Assembly (NCBI GenBank): GCA_002429085.1
Contig: DIYR01000144.1
Coordinates: 1 to 31,005 of the forward strand
Reading direction: 5' to 3'
Length of the DNA stretch: 31,005 bases
From: Flavobacteriales bacterium UBA6049
GTDB lineage: Bacteria > Bacteroidota > Bacteroidia > Flavobacteriales_G > Salibacteraceae
Shown here in pieces: positions 24,414-31,005 of this stretch (the first letter of the stretch is position 1; each line of letters starts with the position of its first letter). The translations under genes were made by a program, and so were the position numbers. The notes below the pieces were generated by a model. The model was not told the DNA's origin, ran no database searches, and saw only the letters and a program-made list of their open reading frames with translations.

Positions 24414-25834
24414 AAACAGACAAAGGCTTTTATATCGCAGTAGGGCTCTTTCTCTTACTTGTTTATGGAATCGTTCGATATGCTTTTCATTTCAATGGTT
24501 TGTATGGACAGGATAGTCATGAGTACTTTCGATATTCTGGAGAACTGGTCAACTCTTTTGCGAAAGGAACATCGGTAAACGCTTTTTTCTGGCCTACACT
24601 TTACCCCTTAATTGGTGCTTGTATCAGTCTAGTTTTTGGCAATCTTTTAACTGTTTTACAATTGCTAAGTATATGCAGTTTAGGAGCATTTCTTGTCGCA
24701 ATGTTCCAATTGCTTAAGCTCTGTGACTACAATCGAGAGTATTCCGCATACTACATTCTCATTCTTGGCGGGCTTTCTCCTTTCCTCATGAGGAATAGTG
24801 TAGTAGTAATGTCAGACGTACTTGCATTGGCATTTCTATCTTGGAGTTTGGTTTTGGCCGCTAAGTATTACAACAAGAAAAGTACCCCCCTTTCTTTTGT
24901 TCTAGCGAGTTTGTTAGGAAGCTTAGCTGTTTTTACTCGTTTTCAATCAGCCATTATTTTGATGCCCATTTTTACAATTCTCGCTGTTATCTCATTACAA
25001 CGAAGACAGATTACTGCGCTACTAAGTGCATTAGTTCTAGCAATTATACCTGCGGCTATCCATCTACTTATTCAACAAGGAAATATAGAGGGGGTTTCCT
25101 CACATTATGGTCTTCAACAATGGAGTGTATTACATTTTTTCCAATCTGAGTTTTCTGGTCCAGATGGTGTTTTAATATTCAATTTCCCCAATATTCTCTA
25201 CACTAGCACGAGTTGGATGTGGCCCGGTTTATTTTCGATAGGATTAATTGGAGCATTTTTCTTGAAACGATCTCACTTAAAGAACCCTGTTATTATTGTT
25301 TGTGTACTGATATATTTTCTGAATGCGCTCTTTTTAGCAGGACCGCCCTTTCAAAACTCTCGACATCACCTTCTTATAATGCCAATTATTCTTTTCGTGT
25401 TTGCTGCTCCAATCGAGATATTACTGCGTAAAATTACTGCTAGGCGAGTAAGGTATTTTTTGGTCTTATCATTCTCTATTTTCCAAACTCTTCTTTGCAT
25501 AAGAGCATTGTATCCTACTATATCAAATGGCTTATCGCAAAAAGAAATAGCACACTATTTACATCATCACTATCCTGGTGAAACAGTGTACACGATGGGA
25601 ATTGACATGGCTTTAAAAAGCTATCAAATAGATCTTACCATTGTAAATACGTATTCAGAAAAACTATCTGATTTTCAAAAAGGAGAATTGTTTCTAATCA
25701 ACGAACATTGGCAAATCAATGCATTCCAAAATATGAACCCAACAATCAATTGGGAAGAAGCTAGGAAACACGAACCAAAGCAGGTCTATAAGTTCAACGA
25801 TGGTTGGGTTTTATACCAACTAGACAATGAATAG
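24410..25834 (+). CDS. GT-C membrane glycosyltransferase (GT39-like), second
   Basis: A 474-residue polytopic membrane protein with about 10 hydrophobic segments. The first loop has GLYGQDSHEYFRYS with Asp35 at the expected GT-C catalytic site, but a single Asp instead of the DD pair of the preceding enzyme. TRFQSAIILMP and the paired C-terminal helices fit the GT39/PMT-2 pattern. It starts in the stop codon of the first GT-C gene (ATGA at 24410–24413). The two proteins are not obviously close paralogs, so they probably add different sugars or act on different acceptors. The 83-bp gap downstream is the only sizeable gap in the cassette. Confidence 0.78.
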   Translation: MKTDKGFYIAVGLFLLLVYGIVRYAFHFNGLYGQDSHEYFRYSGELVNSFAKGTSVNAFFWPTLYPLIGACISLVFGNLLTVLQLLSICSLGAFLVAMFQLLKLCDYNREYSAYYILILGGLSPFLMRNSVVVMSDVLALAFLSWSLVLAAKYYNKKSTPLSFVLASLLGSLAVFTRFQSAIILMPIFTILAVISLQRRQITALLSALVLAIIPAAIHLLIQQGNIEGVSSHYGLQQWSVLHFFQSEFSGPDGVLIFNFPNILYTSTSWMWPGLFSIGLIGAFFLKRSHLKNPVIIVCVLIYFLNALFLAGPPFQNSRHHLLIMPIILFVFAAPIEILLRKITARRVRYFLVLSFSIFQTLLCIRALYPTISNGLSQKEIAHYLHHHYPGETVYTMGIDMALKSYQIDLTIVNTYSEKLSDFQKGELFLINEHWQINAFQNMNPTINWEEARKHEPKQVYKFNDGWVLYQLDNE

Positions 25835-25855
25835 TAAATCACTCATTGAAAATGA

Positions 25856-25875
25856 CCTTCCAGCCTATTGGAAGG
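25856..25875 (+). other. Intergenic hairpin inside the glycan cassette
   Basis: CCTTCCA (25856–25862) and TGGAAGG (25869–25875) form a 7-bp stem. An outer AGTAAA/TTTACT pair (25833–25838 with 25883–25888) could close it. No T-run follows, so it is not a normal terminator. It could be a processing or stability element, or chance. Confidence 0.35.
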
Positions 25876-25917
25876 CTAGAGCTTTACTTACTTTAGGACT
25901 CTGTTTTGATCAAGCTC

Positions 25918-27714
25918 ATGAATATTAAGAAATTCATTCCAATCGTTTTTTTTGTATTAGCAATTGCTGTTGTTCCATACTTGTATAAAGTTGATACTAT
26001 AAGAAATGCACTTACTATCAAATACGTTGGATGGGCATTCTTACTCAGCGCCACCTCGTTGATTTTTTTTAGGAATTACAAACAAGAGAAAATCTCTATA
26101 AACATAATCGGAGCTCTCTTTTCACTCTTCTTACTTAGCTGTATTCCAAGCTTTTCTAATAGTCTAAATCTTAGCGAGTCTTTATTTGAGTTTTCGAAAT
26201 TGATTCTGTTTGGAGTAACTATTGGGTTCAGTTCTAAGTTTCTTAATAAAGAGTTCATCACGCGTCAATTACCTTTAATTGCTACTGTAGCATCGGGCAT
26301 TTTAATTTTCACCATACTAAAGCAAATAGATCTCGCACTTAAGACTAATGCTCCATGGGCATCAAATACGTATCTCATAACTGGACAACATGCCCATAGG
26401 AATCTAGTTGCGTCTTGGGCTTTTTTACTAATTCCAATTGTTGTGCTAGGGTTTTCTAATCAGCAGAAAAACTACAGATTACTTTATAAGTTTACGGTTG
26501 GCACTCTTATTCTGATTGTTATATTCTTAACCACAAGAGCTAGTTTACTTGCTTTAACAATAAGTACCCTTCTATTCTTTGTCTTGCAAAAAGTATCGAA
26601 TAGACCGAATTCTGCAAAAATCTTTCGATACAGTTTAATTGGTACTTCAATCTTTGTCGGAACAGGAATACTCGTTACCCTTTTCTCCAGTATTCCTCAA
26701 AATGTGCTGGCATCATTAGATCTCCCAGCATCTTCTATTCAAGAACGAGTTGTTTTGTGGCAAAAAACCATTGTCATGATTAAAGACAATTCTTTTTGGG
26801 GAGTTGGAGGAGGAAACTGGCGTATTCTATTCCCGAACTATGGAATGGAAGGTTTGTATAGGGCTGAATTGAACGATATTGTATTCAATAGACCCCACAA
26901 TGATTTTTTATGGATTTGGAGTGAATTCGGCTTAATTGCTTTGCTCGCTTTCCTAGCATTTTTGTTTTGGACAATTCATCTAGGCTTAAGAACAAGCGCT
27001 TCAAATCCTTCTCACCGAATAGCGATTCATGCAGCAATCGCGGGCATTCTAGGCTTCATGATTATTGCATCATTCGATTTTCCAAAAGAACGAGTTGAGC
27101 ATGTTATTGCATTAGCCACATTAGTTGCTGTTATTCTCTCTCTATCAAAACCACGAGAACTTTATTCATTGAAAGTTCCACCTATTGCGCTTCCATTATT
27201 TGTTCTAATTGTTACCTGCCCCTTGGGGTATGTTGGTTTAAAACGATTCAACTCTGAACAATCTATACGAAACATATTGGCAGCTAAACAACAAGGCAAT
27301 AATCAACTGATACTGCAAGAGGTTAGTAAAGTAGATACCTCTTTTATACAATTAGATGATAATGCATTGCCTGTTGTGTGGTATGAAGGTATCGCCTATT
27401 TTAACATAGGTGATATGAAAACGGCTACACGTAAATTCAAAAGAGCATATGAGTTGAATCCGTATAATTTTAATGTGGTTAATAATGCTGGCACTTCATA
27501 TTTAACCGAACAGGATTACGAAACAGCAGAGCAGTTTTTCAAAGAAGCGATACGAATAAATCCACGTTCAATTGACCCTAAGTTAAACCTGACACTATTG
27601 AACGTGAATCAACAAAAATGGGAAGAAGCTAATTACTGGATACAACAAGTAAACGTTCAAAACGATAGAATTCAAAACCTTCGTACTGTAATCAGTAATA
27701 ATCTTAATCAATAA
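25918..27714 (+). CDS. O-antigen ligase/polymerase family (Wzy_C) protein with C-terminal TPRs
   Basis: 598 residues from the ATG at 25918; an in-frame TTG at 25906 is less likely. About 12 hydrophobic segments surround a Wzy_C-type core. Features seen are TTRASLLALTIS with Arg207, a large loop with VVLWQKTIVMIKDNSFWGVG, and RPHNDFLWIWSEFGL with His327. WaaL ligases, Wzy polymerases and PglL-type O-oligosaccharyltransferases share this pattern. About the last 120 residues are soluble tetratricopeptide repeats (IGDMKTATRKFKRAYELNP, then DYETAEQFFKEAIRINP). It probably transfers or polymerises a polyprenyl-linked glycan at the outer face of the inner membrane. Ligase, polymerase and protein glycosylation cannot be separated from sequence alone. 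Confidence 0.87.
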   Translation: MNIKKFIPIVFFVLAIAVVPYLYKVDTIRNALTIKYVGWAFLLSATSLIFFRNYKQEKISINIIGALFSLFLLSCIPSFSNSLNLSESLFEFSKLILFGVTIGFSSKFLNKEFITRQLPLIATVASGILIFTILKQIDLALKTNAPWASNTYLITGQHAHRNLVASWAFLLIPIVVLGFSNQQKNYRLLYKFTVGTLILIVIFLTTRASLLALTISTLLFFVLQKVSNRPNSAKIFRYSLIGTSIFVGTGILVTLFSSIPQNVLASLDLPASSIQERVVLWQKTIVMIKDNSFWGVGGGNWRILFPNYGMEGLYRAELNDIVFNRPHNDFLWIWSEFGLIALLAFLAFLFWTIHLGLRTSASNPSHRIAIHAAIAGILGFMIIASFDFPKERVEHVIALATLVAVILSLSKPRELYSLKVPPIALPLFVLIVTCPLGYVGLKRFNSEQSIRNILAAKQQGNNQLILQEVSKVDTSFIQLDDNALPVVWYEGIAYFNIGDMKTATRKFKRAYELNPYNFNVVNNAGTSYLTEQDYETAEQFFKEAIRINPRSIDPKLNLTLLNVNQQKWEEANYWIQQVNVQNDRIQNLRTVISNNLNQ

Positions 27715-27721
27715 CAAGTTC

Positions 27722-28552
27722 ATGGTGAAAGAAACTACTATTGGCAGCTATCAGTTCAACATCGAAGAAGCTGAACACCATGAATACTGGAATTATATTT
27801 CATCCGGAAGTTGGGAAAAAGAAACTTTCGATGTTCTTAATCAATATATTTCTACAGATGATGTGTGCCTAGATATAGGTGCATGGGCTGGTCCGATTAG
27901 TCTATATATGGCTAAAACGGCTAAACGTGTTGTAGCCATTGAACCTGATCCTCAAATATATTCTCAACTAGAAACTAACATCGCATTAAACAAAGACATT
28001 CAACCCAAAATAACACCTATTCAAAAGGCTATTTTTTCTGAAACAGGACAGATGCCTCTTCATGCAAGAAGCAAATACGGACAATCTTCGTCTAGCTTAC
28101 TTCACCGGTCTTACGACTCTTTAAGTACCTATATATGTGAAACAACTACTCTTAAAGATTTGTGTGGTGATCTCAAGTTAAACAATATTGATTTCATCAA
28201 GTTAGATATTGAAGGTGGTGAATTCTATACTCTTCCAAAAATTCATGAATCGCTTTCAGAATTGAATCACCCTTCTCTTCTTGTTTCTTTTCACTTAAAT
28301 CATTTGATGCAGGCTGAATATTATGCGCTTTTCAAAAGTCAGTTGCTGTCGAAATTCGCATTAAAAACTGGGCTATTGTTTAAGAAATCAAAAATTGAAT
28401 CTATTATAAGAGATACGCTAAAAGGACTGAAAGGGTATACTTTTATCTACACGGATAGTGGCGCTATTGTTTCTATGAATCAGTTAATGAAAGCTCCTCT
28501 ATCAGTATCTAACCAAACATTGCTTTTTACAAACCAAGAATGGAAAGGGTAA
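27722..28552 (+). CDS. FkbM-family SAM-dependent methyltransferase
   Basis: A 276-residue cytosolic methyltransferase. The SAM-binding motif VCLDIGAWAGPISLYMAK is at about 48–65, the acidic end of β2 is VVAIEPDP (Glu74), and the FkbM signature IDFIKLDIEGGEF is near residue 155–167. Family members O-methylate sugars or polyketides. In this cassette the likely substrate is a sugar of the glycan, perhaps as a chain-capping or decoration step. It starts 7 bp after the ligase gene and ends with a 13-nt overlap with the last SGNH gene. No membrane segment is seen. Confidence 0.9.
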   Translation: MVKETTIGSYQFNIEEAEHHEYWNYISSGSWEKETFDVLNQYISTDDVCLDIGAWAGPISLYMAKTAKRVVAIEPDPQIYSQLETNIALNKDIQPKITPIQKAIFSETGQMPLHARSKYGQSSSSLLHRSYDSLSTYICETTTLKDLCGDLKLNNIDFIKLDIEGGEFYTLPKIHESLSELNHPSLLVSFHLNHLMQAEYYALFKSQLLSKFALKTGLLFKKSKIESIIRDTLKGLKGYTFIYTDSGAIVSMNQLMKAPLSVSNQTLLFTNQEWKG

Positions 28553-29631
28553 AAAAAATCATTCTTCAGATAGGTGTCGTATCTCTGCTGACACTCATCT
28601 TACTGGAGGCTTCCATTGCCATAGCAACTAATCTGGGAAAGATTAACATCTTAATGCCTACATATAGCTTAAACTATCCCGAACGATTTATGCCTGAACG
28701 AAGCATGATTTTTGGACATCGTCATGCTCCTAACTCCAGTTTTAGGGTAAAAAAGAACTGTATTGATAACTACTATCAATTCAATGAGTTTGGATTTAGA
28801 GATTCTCTTCCGAACCTACGTTCAACCGATAAACGTGTGGTTGTAATTGGTGATAGTTTTATGGAAGGAGTTGGTGTTGCTGAAAATGAAAGACTTTCAG
28901 ACGTAATTGAAAGCTCTACTGGGATAACTCATATCAATTTTGGGATGGCTGATAAAGGAACAACTCAAGCTTTTGTAATCTATGATTCATTGGCCTCGAA
29001 ATTTGATCATGATATGGTGCTGTTTTCCATATTCCCGCAAAACGATGTGATTGATGATGATCCATCAAGAGGTAAATCAGCAACTTCTATTAGACCATGT
29101 TGGGTTGGAAACTATCCTGATTTTGAATTGCAGTTCGTACCTGAAGATGCGCCTTCTCATAAAAACACAAATGAATTGAAAAAGTTTTTGAAGCGCTTCA
29201 CCTATAGCTACGATGCTCTATTCTCACTTAAAGAAGCTGTTAAATACAGGCTTCATACAGACTCTAAAAAAGTCTTAGACGGATACTTTAATTACTCTAA
29301 CATCCATCTAGACAGAATAAAACACTCCATTCTTAAACTTCAACAATCAGCTAAAAGCAAATCAATTACCATTATTTGCATTCCAGCTCATATTGACTTT
29401 TCAATGAGCAAAGATGATCGCACTTCAATTGAAGAACCTCTGAGTTTTTTCTGTGACTCGATAGGTGTAGAGTTCATTGGACTGAAAAAAGGATTTCAAT
29501 CTCAGTCTTCTGATCCAAGAAGTGATTTCTATTTAAGCTGCGATGCTCATTGGAATCCACTAGGGCATCAGGTTGCAGCCCAGTACACACTTGACAACAG
29601 CACAAATTACAGCGATCTTATTAATCGTTAA
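28540..29631 (+). CDS. Membrane-anchored SGNH/GDSL-type hydrolase (paralog 2)
   Basis: A 363-residue protein with an N-terminal transmembrane helix (about 8–30, ILQIGVVSLLTLILLEASIA) and an SGNH domain. Block I is VVVIGDSFMEGVG with nucleophile Ser106. The block II region is NFGMADKGTTQ, block III Asn168 is in FPQNDVIDDD, and block V is DAHW (Asp335, His337). It shares many stretches with the first cassette gene, such as FDHD, NDxIDDD, FTYSY and GYFNYS. The two probably arose by duplication. Its start overlaps fkbM by 13 nt. It is the last gene of the cassette and probably modifies O-acyl groups on the same or a related glycan. Confidence 0.85.
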   Translation: MERVKKIILQIGVVSLLTLILLEASIAIATNLGKINILMPTYSLNYPERFMPERSMIFGHRHAPNSSFRVKKNCIDNYYQFNEFGFRDSLPNLRSTDKRVVVIGDSFMEGVGVAENERLSDVIESSTGITHINFGMADKGTTQAFVIYDSLASKFDHDMVLFSIFPQNDVIDDDPSRGKSATSIRPCWVGNYPDFELQFVPEDAPSHKNTNELKKFLKRFTYSYDALFSLKEAVKYRLHTDSKKVLDGYFNYSNIHLDRIKHSILKLQQSAKSKSITIICIPAHIDFSMSKDDRTSIEEPLSFFCDSIGVEFIGLKKGFQSQSSDPRSDFYLSCDAHWNPLGHQVAAQYTLDNSTNYSDLINR

Positions 29632-29671
29632 ATCAATCTTAGCTAAGTAACCCCCTCTTTCATTAGCAAAC

Positions 29672-29699
29672 AAAAAAGGATGCTTATCCCTAAGCACCC
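29672..29699 (-). terminator. Intrinsic terminator of the SprB-repeat gene
   Basis: Read on the − strand, GGGTGCTTA pairs with TAAGCATCC (one G·U pair) around GGGA, followed by a T6 run. It ends the − strand gene that stops at 29727. On + the hairpin lacks a T tract and has an A:C mismatch, so I see no convincing + strand terminator for the glycan cassette. Confidence 0.8.
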
Positions 29700-29726
29700 C
29701 CGAAATCCCTCATCGATTTCTATTAT

Positions 29727-31005
29727 CTAGTACACTGTTACACGTTGTGTGTATCTGTTACCATCAATCAATACATTGATGAAGTATACTCCTTGGCTGT
29801 AGTTACCTAATCGTAACTCTGCTTGGTGACGCGTTGCGATGTTGTTGTATCGCTCTTCTTCTACCAACTGACCATTGTAATCTAACACTTGTACGGTTAC
29901 TTCTTCTGCTTGTACCCCTTCTATATTGATCGTTAACTGATCGTCTGTTGGGTTGGGATACAACTGAATGTTTGCCGTACGTTCTGGTGGTGCTGCACTC
30001 AACAATGCTGAGATAGTGATCGTATCTGTTCCTATACATCCATTGTTAGAAACAGTTACCCATACTGTGGTGTCTGATTCTACTGTTACCCCTATGGCTG
30101 ATGTGGTCTCTCCTGTACTCCATGTGTTATCAAAGGATGGGTAACCTGAATTCAATGTCATGATGTATCCAGGACCTACTGCTGTATCTGCTCCTAAATC
30201 AACAACTGGTAACTCGTTTACGTAAGTCACTGTTTCTGATGCTTCGGCTGTACAACCTGCTGCATCTGTTACCGTTATAGTATACGTACCTTCTGCTAAT
30301 CCTGTGATTGTTGCGGTGGTTGATCCCGTACTCCAGCTATAACCATAGTTTCCGTTTGATCCTGAAGCACTCGCCTCGATCTCTCCATCTGCATCATCTG
30401 AACAGGTAACATTTGTTACCGTTAACGTTGTTGTTATTGGCGTACGATCTTCAACTGCTACTGTTTCTGTGATCTCACATCCATTGGCATCGGTTACTGT
30501 TACGGTGTAGTTTCCTGCGGTAACATTGCTGATGGTATCTGTTAATGCTCCTGTATTCCACTCTACTGCATATGGCATGGTTCCACCTCCTGTACTTGTT
30601 AGGTATGCACTTCCTGTTGCATCGCCTGTACAGGTTGTTGTATCTGATTCCAATGTAATGGCTAACGCTGTTGGCTCTGTTACGGTAGACGTACTCGTAC
30701 TTGTACATCCATTGTTGTCTGTGATAGTCACCGTGTACGTTCCTGCTGATACTCCTGTAATGCTTGCTGTTACCGCTGCATGGTTCCAGTTGTATGTGTA
30801 TGGCATGGTGCCACCTGTAGCTGATGCTGTTGCTCCTCCATCTGTGAAGGCATTACATGTCACATTACTATCTACTACTGTGGCCGATACCAATACTGCT
30901 GATTCTGTTATGGTTAATGATCCGTTGTTCACACAACCATTGGCATCTGTTATGGTCACTGAGTACATTCCAGCTACTACTCCTGTGATGCTTGCGGTGG
31001 TGGCT
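29727..31005 (-). CDS. SprB-repeat, T9SS-exported surface protein, 5' end outside window
   Basis: The frame is open to the right edge; the ATG at 30968 is inside a repeat (AGMYSVTITDANGC) and is not the true start. The visible part (425 residues) holds one partial and three full SprB-type repeats of about 65–70 residues. Each full repeat has a Cys in a VTC- or TTC-like motif, then a central W motif (NWNH, EWNTG, SWSTG) and a terminal NGC or AGC, for example GTYTVTITDNNGC. An Ig-like domain (LGADTAVGPGYIMTLNSG) follows. The final domain is a type A T9SS sorting domain (IQLYPNPTDDQLTINI, SQGVYFINVLIDGN). SprB-like adhesins mediate flavobacterial gliding or surface adhesion. This one could be either and is not shown to be a gliding protein. 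Confidence 0.88.
   Translation of the reverse strand, partial: ATTASITGVVAGMYSVTITDANGCVNNGSLTITESAVLVSATVVDSNVTCNAFTDGGATASATGGTMPYTYNWNHAAVTASITGVSAGTYTVTITDNNGCTSTSTSTVTEPTALAITLESDTTTCTGDATGSAYLTSTGGGTMPYAVEWNTGALTDTISNVTAGNYTVTVTDANGCEITETVAVEDRTPITTTLTVTNVTCSDDADGEIEASASGSNGNYGYSWSTGSTTATITGLAEGTYTITVTDAAGCTAEASETVTYVNELPVVDLGADTAVGPGYIMTLNSGYPSFDNTWSTGETTSAIGVTVESDTTVWVTVSNNGCIGTDTITISALLSAAPPERTANIQLYPNPTDDQLTINIEGVQAEEVTVQVLDYNGQLVEEERYNNIATRHQAELRLGNYSQGVYFINVLIDGNRYTQRVTVY
30228..31005 (-). repeat. SprB-type repeat array (protein-coding)
   Basis: One partial and three full degenerate repeats of about 200–220 bp, covering the visible SprB repeats. At DNA level they share only short near-identical blocks, for example GGCATGGTGCCACC and GGCATGGTTCCACC. 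The array is old or diversified and unlike the near-perfect repeat at the left edge. Confidence 0.8.

Noticed and set aside
29638..29647. 10-bp palindrome CTTAGCTAAG after the glycan cassette, as a terminator or operator
   Set aside because: It is short and AT-rich, has no T-run, and could easily occur by chance.
29803..30708. Antisense and alternate-frame open frames inside the SprB-repeat gene
   Set aside because: They arise from the Thr/Ser/Gly-rich repeat composition. The translations are Arg/Tyr/Ser-rich with no domain.
30228..31005. Repeat array considered as a CRISPR
   Set aside because: The units are about 200–220 bp, degenerate, in frame and encode SprB repeats. No short identical repeats with unique spacers and no cas genes.
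1..31005. Mobile elements, prophage, toxin–antitoxin or defence genes
   Set aside because: No transposase, integrase, recombinase, phage structural gene, restriction enzyme or toxin-like pair was recognised, and the single tRNA gene has no adjacent integrase or visible attachment repeat.

Overview
The window looks like the chromosome of a Bacteroidota, most likely Flavobacteriales-type bacterium. The evidence is two proteins with type IX secretion (T9SS) C-terminal sorting domains, SprB-type repeats, a two-domain L25/CTC ribosomal protein, several TAnnTTTG-type −7 promoter elements, few Shine-Dalgarno sequences, and modest GC content. No phage, insertion sequence, integrase or CRISPR array is visible. 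The species cannot be named from this sequence alone.

Left part (1–7300): The 3' part of a fibre-like surface protein gene (+) contains a near-perfect 201-bp-period repeat. It converges on a CtpA-type S41 protease gene (−) across a perfect bidirectional terminator hairpin. Upstream of the protease is a 1104-residue T9SS cargo protein (−) built from two different seven-repeat β-propellers. A gene-free stretch of about 590 bp follows, then a tRNA-Leu(CAA) gene with its own promoter and terminator.

Housekeeping core (7500–21650): prs–rplY–pth form a + strand operon. A membrane-anchored coiled-coil protein (−) diverges from comF (+), which is followed by msrC (free methionine-R-sulfoxide reductase) and a large Ig-like lipoprotein. 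An ω-amidase-type nitrilase (−) overlaps the lipoprotein gene tail to tail. An LpxH-like phosphoesterase and a MurG-like glycosyltransferase are coupled by an ATGA overlap. An aspS–small lipoprotein–TlpA-like lipoprotein operon runs on −, and tadA, a bacilliredoxin and a small exported protein on +.

Glycan cassette (21680–29630): Six tightly packed + strand genes encode a membrane-anchored SGNH hydrolase, two GT-C (GT39/ArnT-like) membrane glycosyltransferases, a Wzy_C/O-antigen-ligase-family protein with C-terminal TPRs, an FkbM methyltransferase and a second SGNH protein clearly paralogous to the first. It reads as an envelope glycan assembly, transfer and decoration module, and it is the most interesting unit here. 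It converges on the 3' part of a T9SS-exported SprB-repeat protein gene (−) that runs off the right edge.

Working together: Prs makes PRPP. AspRS, TadA, Pth, L25 and tRNA-Leu serve translation. MsrC, the TlpA-like protein and the bacilliredoxin point to thiol and oxidative-damage control. The LpxH-like enzyme, the glycosyltransferases and the ligase serve the outer envelope, and the T9SS cargo proteins are exported to the surface.
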